DNA of 64,000 bases from Promethearchaeota archaeon (GCA_016839915.1 JAEOTH010000125.1:1-64000); one strand, 5' to 3'. Shown: positions 33,163 through 42,986, numbered from the stretch's first letter. Program-made: numbers and translations. Notes: generated by a model from the sequence alone, not told the origin.

Positions 33163-35829
33163 TTGAGTATTCCTTTAAGAAATTTTTTTATAGTTCTTGA
33201 TAGAAATCGTGATCGTAAGAAAGAAATGATTTTTAATATCAATTTCTTCTATCTTAAATCATTTAAAAAAAAAAAGTTTACTTTTTCTTATGTAAATGAA
33301 CCATTTTTTAGAGGAACAGCTATTTTTGGTTTAGATTTTAAAAATAAGATAAGAACATTAAATTTTAACAAAATTGAGAAAGATGGGAGCTCACAACCAA
33401 TTAATCCACATTTATTAAGAAAGTTCATACTATCAGATAATAATAAATTTATTGCTTTTTCAAGCCAAACTTCCTCCAAAGACGTTTCTCCTGTGAAAGA
33501 AATGCTAAAAAGTTTTCATTATAACACGGATAGTATTGTTACTTTAACCTTGTGTAATTCTTGTATGGAAAAACATAAATTTACTTTATTAAATAAAAAA
33601 TTGCAGATTAAATCTTACAAAAGTCAAATCATTTGTTCTGAATGTGCTTTTGAAATAATATTAAATAGAATTAAACTTTCCGGGCTAATTTGCCAAGAAA
33701 AAATAAGCCCTAAATTAAAGAATTTTATAATGCATTTAATATTCAAATTTAGAGACATTAGAAAGGTATTAGAAGCATTTAAGCCCGATTTTGATCCTGT
33801 AATCAATAGAGAAATAACCCTGTATGATATTGAAAAAACTCCTTTAATTAATCAGAAATTTCTTAATCAAAAAATTGAGGATTTAGATATACCACTGAAT
33901 TTTAAAAATGTATTAACACGTTTGAAGTTAGAAACTTTATTGCCAATCCAAGCTATTTCCATTGAAAATGGGTTGTTAACAGAACGCAAAAATCAATTAA
34001 TTATGGCACCTACAAGTGGAGGAAAAACTTTAGTAGGAGAATTAGCGGGAATTTCAAATGTTTTAAATGATAGAAATGCGAAATTGTTGTATCTAGTACC
34101 AATTGTCGCTTTAGCGAACATAAGAACTGAAGAATTTAAAGAAAAATATGAATCAATAAGATTAAAAATCATTAAGAGAATTGGAGAATCTCTATTTGGT
34201 AAAAAAGAGGAAGTTAATATTGAAGATTTAGCTAATGCCCACGTTATTATTGCAACTTATGAGGCAATTGACTATATTTTAAGAAGTGGTAAAAAAGAGC
34301 TCTTAGGTAATTTTGGTACGATAGTTATTGATGAAATTCAAACTTTGATCGATTCAGAACGAGGTTTTTTATTAGATGGGTTGATTTCTAGATTAAAAAC
34401 ACAATTTAATTCTCAATTTCTATATTTAAGTGCAACCTTGGGAGAGCCAGATTTATTAGCTGGAAAATTAAATTGTGAATTAATTAAGTATAATAATCGC
34501 CCAGTTCCGATTGAACGCCATTTATTATTGTGTCAAAATGAAGCTCAAAAGCAAAAATATATATCGAGATTAATTAGAGCAACTTTTTCTGTGAACTCAG
34601 AATATGGCTACAAAGGTCAATCTATTGTATTTACAAATACTCGTAAAAAGTGTGAATCAATATCAGCATATCTGCAAAAGAAAGGTATAAATGCATTAGC
34701 TTATCATTCAGGTTTAACAAATGAAGAAAGAAAAGTTATAGAAAAAAAATTTCAAACTCAGATAATAAGTGGTGTGGTAGCAACTGCAGCTTTAGCAGCA
34801 GGTGTAGATCTTCCAGCTCGTCAAGTAATCTTTGAATCCCTAGCAATGGGAATAAACTGGTTAAGTGTAGCGAGCTTTGAACAGATGTTAGGACGTGCTG
34901 GCAGGTTAAAAAAACATGAAAAGGGTCTAGTATATATAATGGTTGAACCCGGTAAAATATATTCTCCTAAAATGAAAATTACTGAAGAAAATATAGCAAT
35001 AAAATTATTAGGTGGGAAAATTAAAGATTATGAGCTCATCCCTGATGAAGATAGGTCTCAAACAGAAATTCTTGCCTTTATTTCTATGTTTAACCATTGG
35101 ATTTCAAAAAAAAAAATCTATGAATTCTATAATTACTTAATTAATACAGATTTCAATTTAGAGGAAATTATTAAAAATCTAATTTCTCTTAATTTGATTC
35201 GAATTAAAGAAGATTTGAAAATTAAAATAACTCAATTAGGAAAAGCAATTGCTAATTCTTTTTTAAGTGTAAATGAAAGCCTTGAAATAATAAATAAACT
35301 AAAATCTAAATTGCAAAAGCCTATAGAGATTGCTTTAGAATTAAACACTCTCAGAAATGTATATTTATCTAAAAAAGTAGTGGCAGATTTATCCGCCAAC
35401 GTTAATATGAAATATTTCTCAAATAACTTATTCAGTGCAAGTGTACTATCTTTAATGAATGCTGAGTATGTACGGAAGAGAAAATCATTTTCACGTGATT
35501 TTATAGATTTTATAATGAAATTAACTTCTGATATTTTTAATTGCAATTGTAAAGATAATCCCTATTGCGATTGCGGACGATTGAATCTTGAAAAACTGAT
35601 ACTAAATTTGAGAGTAAGAAAAAACATGACTATTGAAGAAATTTCGAATTATTTATCTGAACAATATAGGATATTGGTTTTTAAAGGAGACCTTATTGAT
35701 TACTTAGAAAATTTAATTTACAATATGGAAAGTATTAAAAATATTGCTGATGGTATATCCTATTTAGGCGAGAATTATAAAATGGAAGTTAAAGAAATTC
35801 CCTTTTTAATAGAAAAAATCAAATATTAA
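33163..35829 (+). CDS. Ski2-type superfamily 2 helicase with cysteine clusters
   Basis: An 888-aa DEAD/DEAH-like helicase related to Ski2/Hel308. Motifs are: Walker A APTSGGKTLVGE (about 282-293), Ia LVPIVALANIR, II VIDEIQTL, III LSATLGEPD, IV SIVFTNTRKKC, V VVATAALAAGVDLPARQVI and VI QMLGRAGRLKK. The N-terminal 200 residues are poorly conserved but hold a zinc-type site (LCNSCMEK, CSECA). Near the C-terminus a dense cluster CNCKDNPYCDCG could bind a metal. It starts at TTG after an in-frame TAG. It is probably an RNA or DNA unwinding enzyme in repair or RNA turnover. Confidence 0.88.
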   Translation: MSIPLRNFFIVLDRNRDRKKEMIFNINFFYLKSFKKKKFTFSYVNEPFFRGTAIFGLDFKNKIRTLNFNKIEKDGSSQPINPHLLRKFILSDNNKFIAFSSQTSSKDVSPVKEMLKSFHYNTDSIVTLTLCNSCMEKHKFTLLNKKLQIKSYKSQIICSECAFEIILNRIKLSGLICQEKISPKLKNFIMHLIFKFRDIRKVLEAFKPDFDPVINREITLYDIEKTPLINQKFLNQKIEDLDIPLNFKNVLTRLKLETLLPIQAISIENGLLTERKNQLIMAPTSGGKTLVGELAGISNVLNDRNAKLLYLVPIVALANIRTEEFKEKYESIRLKIIKRIGESLFGKKEEVNIEDLANAHVIIATYEAIDYILRSGKKELLGNFGTIVIDEIQTLIDSERGFLLDGLISRLKTQFNSQFLYLSATLGEPDLLAGKLNCELIKYNNRPVPIERHLLLCQNEAQKQKYISRLIRATFSVNSEYGYKGQSIVFTNTRKKCESISAYLQKKGINALAYHSGLTNEERKVIEKKFQTQIISGVVATAALAAGVDLPARQVIFESLAMGINWLSVASFEQMLGRAGRLKKHEKGLVYIMVEPGKIYSPKMKITEENIAIKLLGGKIKDYELIPDEDRSQTEILAFISMFNHWISKKKIYEFYNYLINTDFNLEEIIKNLISLNLIRIKEDLKIKITQLGKAIANSFLSVNESLEIINKLKSKLQKPIEIALELNTLRNVYLSKKVVADLSANVNMKYFSNNLFSASVLSLMNAEYVRKRKSFSRDFIDFIMKLTSDIFNCNCKDNPYCDCGRLNLEKLILNLRVRKNMTIEEISNYLSEQYRILVFKGDLIDYLENLIYNMESIKNIADGISYLGENYKMEVKEIPFLIEKIKY

Positions 35830-37034
35830 GTAGTGTGGATTTCTACAATATCATAATCTTTTAATCTATAATCTAAGCCAACTTTTTTACGCTTCTGACG
35901 GACTCCTTCACGTATAATAACTGCATGATCAAAATTTTCATAAAAACTTCTGTGAATCTTCTCAGCTGTCTCCTTTACAGTTGTTCCTTCATCCATAAGT
36001 AATGGTTTTTTAGCTACAATACCCCCATTCATAGTATATATCCTTATTTTATTTAAAAATTTTAATATTGTTTCACCAAGATCTTTAGGAAAATTTTTTT
36101 TATGGAAACTTGTTCCTAAGATTATAGGAAATTTATTTGAGTATTTTCCCTCTAATATTTCAAAATTCTCCTGTGTGTGAGGAAGATCTCCTTTAGTTCC
36201 TAAAATTATCACTTTTTTATATACTACAGACGGAGTTAAAACGTCAATAATATCATCAAGGTTTATTTCTCCAAAAATTTTTACTATACCATTGCGTATT
36301 CCATTTTCATTTACAATATCCTTAATTTTTTCCGATAACTCTTCTAAATTATCACTAAATTTTGCTTCTCTATTCATATATAGGACTTGGATTTTATTTG
36401 CACCTGTTTTCTCAATTGTCAGAGGTGGTGGAGATTGATTTATCCGAATATCTGCTTTAGATAATTCTTTTAATAATAATCCCATCTGTTCTATAACATT
36501 TCCTGATAAATCTACACATATACATAATAGATCCGCAGATCGAAGTTGTGAAAGAATTTCTTTTCCATTTCCAACTCCTTCAGAAGCACCTTCCATAATG
36601 GAAGGCATATCCACAATCTGAAATCTAATGTTTTGGTAGTTATAAATACCTATTTCTGGAATAGGAGTGAATCTACCAATCTTATCAGTAGCGGCTCCTG
36701 TTAAATAATTTAGAAGAGTTGTTTTTCCTACACCAGGAGTATTAAAATTACTAATGAGTATAATTTGAATTCCTTCTTTTTTTATTGAAAATGGACTAGC
36801 AATTTTTTGAGTGCTTTTCTGTTTTTGTCTCCGCGCTTCTTGTTCCCTTTTCATCTTTGCTAAACGAGATTTATTAAGAGCAACAATTTTCTCTGTTGCT
36901 TTATGTTTAGGAACTAGTGATAAAAATTCCTCTAATTTTTTGATTTTCTCTTCTGTAGAACCAGAATCAAGATACTCTTGATATTTCGCTTTTGCTGCGG
37001 GAGGTAAATTAGAACTCAAAAGAAAACACATCAA
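35826..37034 (-). CDS. DRG/Obg-like GTPase with TGS domain
   Basis: A 402-aa translation-type GTPase. A helical N-terminal region (about 12-75) precedes G1 NTPGVGKTT (98-106), G3 VDMPSIMEGASEGVGNG, G4 LGTKGD and a C-terminal TGS domain (about 335-402, with TTVKETAEKIHRSFYENFDH and YRLKDYDIVEIH). This order resembles DRG (developmentally regulated GTP-binding) proteins, which bind ribosomes. G1 lacks the common aromatic/Ser ending, but catalytic glycines and Lys are intact. It lies 7 nt downstream of a small longin-like gene on the same strand, a likely partner. It overlaps the helicase 3' end by 4 nt. Confidence 0.88.
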   Translation of the reverse strand: MMCFLLSSNLPPAAKAKYQEYLDSGSTEEKIKKLEEFLSLVPKHKATEKIVALNKSRLAKMKREQEARRQKQKSTQKIASPFSIKKEGIQIILISNFNTPGVGKTTLLNYLTGAATDKIGRFTPIPEIGIYNYQNIRFQIVDMPSIMEGASEGVGNGKEILSQLRSADLLCICVDLSGNVIEQMGLLLKELSKADIRINQSPPPLTIEKTGANKIQVLYMNREAKFSDNLEELSEKIKDIVNENGIRNGIVKIFGEINLDDIIDVLTPSVVYKKVIILGTKGDLPHTQENFEILEGKYSNKFPIILGTSFHKKNFPKDLGETILKFLNKIRIYTMNGGIVAKKPLLMDEGTTVKETAEKIHRSFYENFDHAVIIREGVRQKRKKVGLDYRLKDYDIVEIHTT

Positions 37035-37041
37035 TATTAAT

Positions 37042-37497
37042 TTAAAATAAAGAACGGAATCTATCTTCTGTTTTTAGTTTTAAATCTCCTAAAATTTCAT
37101 TAATTCGACTCTCAAATTGCTTGAAGTATTTAGGTTTTTTCGAAAAGATGTCATTAAGAGGATACCGATTGAGAAAATAATTGATTATTTGACTTAACTG
37201 TTCTTTTACTATTGAGGCATCTGTTTCTTTTTCTATAATTGCATATGATAATAAAGGTTGTTTATTGTTTTCATCATCTGATGGTAACATTATCATCTCA
37301 CAATAGCATACTAACTTAAAACTCGCTAGACTGATGACATTTATATTATCTCCAAAGACTTCTGAGGTGAATGACTCCAGAGCTGTTAGGAAACCAGCAC
37401 GTAAATTTGGATCCAAGACATCATCTGAGGATAAATAATATTTAATCTCAACTAAATTGTTCATGCCTAAGTTTATTCCTACTTCAAGAATAGCCAT
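37042..37497 (-). CDS. Longin/Roadblock-like small protein paired with the DRG-like GTPase
   Basis: A 151-aa protein. The pattern LVEIKYYLSSDD, then LRAGFLTALESFTSEVFGDN, then INVISLASFKLVCYCEMIML, then a helix, matches the longin-like fold in many Asgard proteins. The A-G-F-L-x-A-L helix recurs in the 434-aa protein at 57.9 kb. Longin and Roadblock proteins often pair with GTPases, and it sits 7 nt upstream of one. There are no membrane segments. The fold is inferred. Confidence 0.6.
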   Translation of the reverse strand: MAILEVGINLGMNNLVEIKYYLSSDDVLDPNLRAGFLTALESFTSEVFGDNINVISLASFKLVCYCEMIMLPSDDENNKQPLLSYAIIEKETDASIVKEQLSQIINYFLNRYPLNDIFSKKPKYFKQFESRINEILGDLKLKTEDRFRSLF

Positions 37498-37707
37498 TTT
37501 AAAATAGTTAGTTTATAAAAAATCTAGATTGTTAATTGTTATTGTAATATTTTACTTATTATTTCTATTTTTCTTTAAAACCATTATATAATATAATTTT
37601 AATTGTTTTTTAAAATGATAAAGAATATTATTGAAAAAATTTTTTTGGATTATCCTATTTTAGATTACTAGTTAATTTCTAATTTACTAGAGTTATTTAA
37701 AAAGATA

Positions 37708-38571
37708 TTAAGAAGCCTCTGTCTGTTTTTTATACAGAGTAAATGTATTTTCACAAAGCATTGCAACTGTCATTGGGCCAATACCTCCAGGGACTGGAGT
37801 TATTTTTCCACATTTGTCTAAAACATCTTCAAAATCCACATCACCACATAGTTTACCTTCAATTCTATTTATACCAACATCTATAATAATTGCCCCCTCT
37901 TTAATTCTTTCTTTAGTTATGAATTTTGGTTTTCTTACAGCAACAATTATTATATCTGCTTTCTGGATATACCTGTCAATATCTTTTGTAGAAGTGTGAC
38001 AAATAGTTACAGTCGCGTTGCGTTTCAATAACATAAAAATTAAGGGTTTTCCTACTAGATTTGAACGATTAATAATTACTACATCTTTCCCTTTTAATTC
38101 TATATCATTATGCTCTAGAATAGATATAATACCTTTAGGAGTACAAGGACCAGATTCTTCAATATAATCAAAAAGTTTTCCTTTATTAATTGGATTTAGG
38201 CCATCTACATCTTTCAGTGGTGAGATTTTCTCCAATAACTCAGGAACATCATTTTTTAAACTTTCTGGGAGAGGTATTTGTAGTAGAATTCCATGTATAG
38301 ATGGATCATTATTAAGTTTATCAATTTCATTTAAAATCATTTCCTTAGAGATATGCTTGTCTAACTCAACGATTTTAGAATTGATACCAACTTCCTTGCA
38401 TGTTCTATGTTTAATATTTACATATACTTTCGATGCAGGATCCTCTCCTATAAGTATTGTTGCCAATTTCGGGATAATTCCTGTTTTTTCTACCGCTTCT
38501 TTGATTTTTTTTTTCAATTCTAAATTTAATTTGTTTGCTAATTTTTTTCCATCTAATATTTTATTATTCAT
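37708..38571 (-). CDS. folD: Methylenetetrahydrofolate dehydrogenase / cyclohydrolase
   Basis: A 287-aa bifunctional enzyme of one-carbon metabolism that interconverts methylene-, methenyl- and formyl-tetrahydrofolate. Motifs are KLATILIGEDPASKVYVNIK, the substrate site GILLQIPLPESL, the NADP site VVIINRSNLVGKPL and the C-terminal PGGIGPMTVAMLCENT. I start at MNNKILDGKKL (38571). The upstream ATG (38625) would add an 18-residue hydrophobic stretch not seen in the family. It could supply formyl-THF to PurH, encoded 9 kb away. Confidence 0.93.
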   Translation of the reverse strand: MNNKILDGKKLANKLNLELKKKIKEAVEKTGIIPKLATILIGEDPASKVYVNIKHRTCKEVGINSKIVELDKHISKEMILNEIDKLNNDPSIHGILLQIPLPESLKNDVPELLEKISPLKDVDGLNPINKGKLFDYIEESGPCTPKGIISILEHNDIELKGKDVVIINRSNLVGKPLIFMLLKRNATVTICHTSTKDIDRYIQKADIIIVAVRKPKFITKERIKEGAIIIDVGINRIEGKLCGDVDFEDVLDKCGKITPVPGGIGPMTVAMLCENTFTLYKKQTEAS

Positions 38572-38654
38572 GATCCTGAGTATAATAACAATTGAAATTA
38601 AAAAAAGGAAATATATTAATATCAAAATAAAAGTATATTACGATTATAAAATCT

Positions 38655-39749
38655 TTATATTCTTCTTCTTTTCCAAAGAAATATAAGTAGAGCAATACCG
38701 AATCCAATAGATCCTAATACAACCGTCAAAATCCAGTAGTTAAATTCAACCATCCAAATTTCCACGTTTAATTTAGATAGGGAGTTAAATATTCTTAAAG
38801 TCTCAAAAGCATAAAAACAAGAAATGACAGAAGATTCAATTTCTTGATATCCATCGGTATTTTCTGCAAACCCACCATCTTTATAATTTTGTCGCGATAA
38901 TACCCATTTTACTGTATCTCCAGTATTTAATTGGCTATCATCCAATATAGAAATTGATTTTGCACAATAATAAGTACTGCTTAATAAAGCGTACTCTGCT
39001 AATTCATCAGGAAGATATCCTCCATAATTATCAAGATCAGCTGAGTTGTCAACATAAAAAGCTTTGATGTAAGTTAAAGTATTGTTGAAATCAACTAAGT
39101 CATAAATGTCACCAAACCGATCATCATCCAATATAAAAACTGTAAAGCATGTAGTTAGATAATTAGACGTTGAACTTGGTTCACCACCATAACCACCATC
39201 AGTATTATTACAAGAAAGAACCCAACTCTTATGAAAGGGAATATTTTCAATAGTTTCATTGATCAATGAGTACAGCTGAATAACATAATAAGTTGAAGCA
39301 ATATTTGCTGAATCAGATGTATTTGAAAAAGAAAAACCACCAGTGATTTGCTCGGTATCATTTAAAAATTTGTAAATTCTATTCGATAAGCCCGAATCAA
39401 TTGAATGCTCTAAAATGTCGATTGATTTCATTAAAAAGTATAAATTATATAAATCAACCTCATCATCATCAAACATTTTTTTAACTCTATTTTCCAAATT
39501 AGTTTGAAGTGTTTCAACTTCTTGAGGATTTATATTGTATTTTTTTAATATATCCAAAGCATAAGCAGTTGCTTCTAAAGAAAGTTCACCGTCAACCGCA
39601 TTAGAAAAACCGCTATTCTTTAATTCACAATCTAATATAAAACTAGTTAAATATGATTGCCGCGATTTCCCTAATACACTCGGAATTGCATTTATTGTTA
39701 AAAATAATAAAAAGATAACAATGATCAAACTCCGATATTTATGTTTCAA
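38655..39749 (-). CDS. Exported, membrane-anchored prenyltransferase/squalene-cyclase-like barrel protein
   Basis: A 364-aa protein with an N-terminal signal peptide (IIVIFLLFLTINAIPSVLG) and a C-terminal membrane helix (ILTVVLGSIGFGIALLIFLW) followed by KRRRI. The rest repeats a helix-hairpin motif with GG turns (TGGFSFSNTSDSANIASTYY, TDGGYGGEPSSTSNYLTTCF, YGGYLPDELAEYALLSSTYY, DGGFAENTDGYQEIESSVIS). These resemble prenyltransferase beta-subunit / squalene-hopene cyclase repeats of the alpha/alpha barrel. No DCTAE or DxDD active site is seen, so it may be a surface-displayed binding barrel. Confidence 0.7.
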   Translation of the reverse strand: MKHKYRSLIIVIFLLFLTINAIPSVLGKSRQSYLTSFILDCELKNSGFSNAVDGELSLEATAYALDILKKYNINPQEVETLQTNLENRVKKMFDDDEVDLYNLYFLMKSIDILEHSIDSGLSNRIYKFLNDTEQITGGFSFSNTSDSANIASTYYVIQLYSLINETIENIPFHKSWVLSCNNTDGGYGGEPSSTSNYLTTCFTVFILDDDRFGDIYDLVDFNNTLTYIKAFYVDNSADLDNYGGYLPDELAEYALLSSTYYCAKSISILDDSQLNTGDTVKWVLSRQNYKDGGFAENTDGYQEIESSVISCFYAFETLRIFNSLSKLNVEIWMVEFNYWILTVVLGSIGFGIALLIFLWKRRRI

Positions 39750-39905
39750 GTGAATTCCCTAAATCTGATATTTTAAATTTTAATCTTTAAAATTTATCTT
39801 GAAATTAAAAATTAACTATATGTTTAAAGAACTTCGAGTGATATCTCAATTTCTTATACTTCAAAAAAGGATATAATTAAAAGGAGAGAGGTTCTTGATA
39901 TTCAT

Positions 39906-41426
39906 TTAAAGAATTTCGCTGATATCTCTATAAAGTAGCTCTTTATTTGTCTGAAATTGTTCAAATGTAATAAATAATTTTCTAAAGGATTCTAAACTTC
40001 CAAGAATTGAGGCTCCATTAAAAATCGCATATTGGAGATTATCAGGAATAAATAATTTGATAATCTTACTTGCCGATTCAATGGATTCGGAGAATTCTTG
40101 AGCGGGAGATTTTTCAGCCACTTCTATCGGGACATCAATAGCCTCTAAAGTTTCTATAGGTTTACCACAATAAGGACAAAATAGTGAATCTGAATCAACA
40201 ACATCTTTCCCACAATGTGGACATTTTCCTTGATATATTTTTTTCTTACCTTGATCTGAATCCCCAATCTTAATTTCTGGTAAAACTAAAACCCCCCCAC
40301 AAGAAGGACATAAGTGTTTTCCATCACTAAGATCTACAAAGGCTCCACAATGCTGGCAAGTATCTTCTATTTTTTTTGAAATTTCAACTGCTTGGAGTTT
40401 AATTAATTCACTTTTGACTGCAGAAAGAGGTGTTACTGGTTTTGGAATTGAACCTAATTCAGAAAGAAGTAGATCTAATTCTGATTCAAAACGTTCTTGA
40501 AAACCGTTATAAGAAAGATTTCCTCCTGAAAATACTATATGAGATAAAAGATCGTACCAATAAAGACTATCAATATTTCTCACACAAGTGATTATTGCCT
40601 GCGGAAGATTCATTATATTACCATAACCGAGCATTCCCGGATTGAATATAACTTCTGGAGCTTGATAAAGAATGTAAGTTGGAACATTTATGGTTGAACC
40701 ATCTGGCATTGGGAAACTAAACATATCTCCTGATTTATGGGGTTTATTTGGATCTAACACAAAGTAACAGTTTTTTTCTTTTATATCTTGGATAATTTCA
40801 TCTGCAGCACTAGAAGCAATACTAACTCCCTCTCTCATCAAAAGGCTTTTGAGATTTTGATTGACATCAATTCCCGCTAGTGGAAGTTTCTGAACTGCAT
40901 GTTGAACTATTGTTCCATTTATTATCGGTACTATCCAAGTAAGGCCGTCACCACTTTCAATTACTAATCCTGTTGTCAAACCAACGCTAAATAGAGAAAG
41001 TAGAGGTGTGGGCATCATCATCAAGCTTCTAACCCGATGAGTCTCAAAAAAAAGTCTCGCAATATATTCTTTAGTTTCTCTTTGTATGAAGGGAGATTCA
41101 CAATAAAATACTGGATACTGACTAAGATCTTCAATTCTAAGTAAGGAATAAAAGATATAATTCAAGATCTCATAGTAGCTTTCCCAATCCATAATTTCAC
41201 CCCTTTGTACTGGGTGTTTAATTTTAAGAACGCCACGCATACGTGATACATCGTTCCCAACGTATATACTTCTAGCACTTACGTCAACCATAACAGATTT
41301 ATATTTTTCAGTTCCAGTAATACAGGGAAACACAAATCTTGGTCCAGGTTCTCCTGCAAATCCTATTTTAACGTATGCTGATCCAATATCAATTATAACT
41401 GGTGTTCCAGGTAAAGGTAGTGCCAT
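39906..41426 (-). CDS. Actin-family protein with two inserted zinc ribbons
   Basis: A 506-aa actin relative. Actin ATPase motifs are present: phosphate-1 IIDIGSAYVKIGFAGE, phosphate-2 VIESGDGLTWIVPI (actin has Asp where this has Glu) and adenosine HIVFSGGNLSYNGF. The C-terminal motif is FNGASILGSLESFRKLFI. Between the last two lie about 130 extra residues holding two zinc ribbons: CQHCG with CPSCGG (about 354-375) and CPHCGK with CPYCGK (about 401-423). Actin itself is 375 aa. It may be an Arp-like protein rather than filament-forming actin. Its 3' end faces an apparently unrelated barrel gene on the same strand. Confidence 0.92.
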   Translation of the reverse strand: MALPLPGTPVIIDIGSAYVKIGFAGEPGPRFVFPCITGTEKYKSVMVDVSARSIYVGNDVSRMRGVLKIKHPVQRGEIMDWESYYEILNYIFYSLLRIEDLSQYPVFYCESPFIQRETKEYIARLFFETHRVRSLMMMPTPLLSLFSVGLTTGLVIESGDGLTWIVPIINGTIVQHAVQKLPLAGIDVNQNLKSLLMREGVSIASSAADEIIQDIKEKNCYFVLDPNKPHKSGDMFSFPMPDGSTINVPTYILYQAPEVIFNPGMLGYGNIMNLPQAIITCVRNIDSLYWYDLLSHIVFSGGNLSYNGFQERFESELDLLLSELGSIPKPVTPLSAVKSELIKLQAVEISKKIEDTCQHCGAFVDLSDGKHLCPSCGGVLVLPEIKIGDSDQGKKKIYQGKCPHCGKDVVDSDSLFCPYCGKPIETLEAIDVPIEVAEKSPAQEFSESIESASKIIKLFIPDNLQYAIFNGASILGSLESFRKLFITFEQFQTNKELLYRDISEIL

Positions 41427-41582
41427 TGTTTTTCAGCTGTAAGTTTTTTTGGTTTTTCCTATTAACTATCTAAATTAATGATTTTTATAATTATTTTATA
41501 GAATTTATAAATAAGAATTCTTTTAATTATTTTTTCAATTGTTTTTTCAGAAAGTTGAGAAGAATTTTTTAAAAAATATTTG

Positions 41583-41963
41583 TTAGCTAGTTTTCATTGT
41601 TTCTCCAAGCTTCTTCTCAATTTTAATAATTTCATTCAAATATTCTTTATAAATTTTTAAAAGATAATGCCCCCAATCATTTAATTTAATCCAGCCACCC
41701 CCACCGCGACCCCCCTTACCTGTTATTACAACAGGCATTCCAGTTCTTTTCTCAATCTTTTTTAAAATGTTCCATGCATATTTATAAGAATACCCGCATT
41801 CCTTAGCAGCTAATGTTAAGGAACCTTCCTCATGGTTTTCAATTCTATCTAACAACTCAGCCCATCCAGAACCCAATATACTTCTATTTTCAAACTCTAG
41901 CCAAAATTTTATACCAAAATCTACTTTAGACTTTAAATCCTCAATATTGGGTTGATTTTCCAT
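41583..41963 (-). CDS. ModE-like winged-helix regulator
   Basis: A 126-aa single-domain protein matching the N-terminal DNA-binding domain of ModE. The core is GSGWAELLDRIENHEEGSLT, then AAKECGYSYKYAWNILKKIE, then a Gly-rich wing (VVITGKGGRGGGGWIKLNDW). ModE represses molybdate/tungstate transport genes on metal binding, but the metal-binding (mop) domain is absent here, as in many archaeal homologues. No mod genes are in the window. The upstream gap contains the divergent MBL hydrolase. Confidence 0.8.
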   Translation of the reverse strand: MENQPNIEDLKSKVDFGIKFWLEFENRSILGSGWAELLDRIENHEEGSLTLAAKECGYSYKYAWNILKKIEKRTGMPVVITGKGGRGGGGWIKLNDWGHYLLKIYKEYLNEIIKIEKKLGETMKTS

Positions 41964-42075
41964 ACAATTATTATTTATTTTTTGTTCATTTAATAATTTG
42001 TTTTATTTTAGAAAAGAAAAACATAAAAGTTAAGCTCATTTTATCTTTTTAAAAGAAGGTATTGCAAGAGAGATT

Positions 42076-42840
42076 ATGTTTTCTTTTAGTAGAGAATCTG
42101 AGAAAAGGGGTAAGGAAATTGTTCGAAATCTTTATTACTTTCCAGAAAATCAAATGTTAGACTGCAATCAATATATCATTGAAGATCCTGATACTAAAGA
42201 ATTAGCTTTATTTGATACTGGTAATGGAATTTCACTTAATGGTTTATTTAAGGGGATGAAACAACTCAATCTTGATCCTATTAATATTTCTAAAGTGTTC
42301 TTAACTCATGAGCATGTAGATCATACGCTGGGACTTTATCCTTTAATGGAATTTTTTAGAGAAAAACCTCCTGAAATTTTAGCATATGGTGAAACAGCTA
42401 AAATTTTAAGAGAAGGGGATATATCCCGAATATTTCCAGGAAACCTTGGAATTAAACCCAGTATGTTTGGAGTGGAAATTATTCCACTGAAAGTAACAGA
42501 TTTAGAAAGAATGAAAGAAATAGAAGTATTTTCTGAATTCAAATTCGAGATCCATTATACCCCGGGACACTCTTTAGGATCAATATCTTATTATGAACCT
42601 ACAAAAAAAATATTAATCCCAGGAGATTTAGTTTTTCAAGCAGAATTACGCTATAACATCGGTAGTTTTGGTCGTTATGATTTTCCAGGAGGATCACTTG
42701 AGACTCTAAAAAAATCAATTGAGTATGTATCTAAACTTAATGTATTAACTTTACTTCCGGGTCATATGAATATCGTAGAGGAAAATGCAGGCCAACATAT
42801 TGCTTTAGCATATAAAACAATCCAAACACTTCATTATTAG
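42076..42840 (+). CDS. MBL-fold metallohydrolase
   Basis: A 254-aa metallo-beta-lactamase-fold enzyme. The dinuclear metal motif LTHEHVDHTLG is at about 74-84. The third-ligand His is in HYTPGHSLGS. The next ligand Asp is in LIPGDLVF, and the last His is in LLPGHMNIV. These match glyoxalase-II-like hydrolases. The substrate is unknown. The start ATG follows AAGAGAG; the gene is divergent from the ModE-like regulator. Confidence 0.85.
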   Translation: MFSFSRESEKRGKEIVRNLYYFPENQMLDCNQYIIEDPDTKELALFDTGNGISLNGLFKGMKQLNLDPINISKVFLTHEHVDHTLGLYPLMEFFREKPPEILAYGETAKILREGDISRIFPGNLGIKPSMFGVEIIPLKVTDLERMKEIEVFSEFKFEIHYTPGHSLGSISYYEPTKKILIPGDLVFQAELRYNIGSFGRYDFPGGSLETLKKSIEYVSKLNVLTLLPGHMNIVEENAGQHIALAYKTIQTLHY

Positions 42841-42986
42841 GATTAATTAAAATATTCTCATGACCATACCTATAATGGTTTAATTCCTACTTTTATATTA
42901 GGTTAAAAACATACTAATATTTAAATAACCCTTCAGTCTATTATTTTTATAATCCTCATTAAATTTAAAAAAAGTGAAAATGTAAT

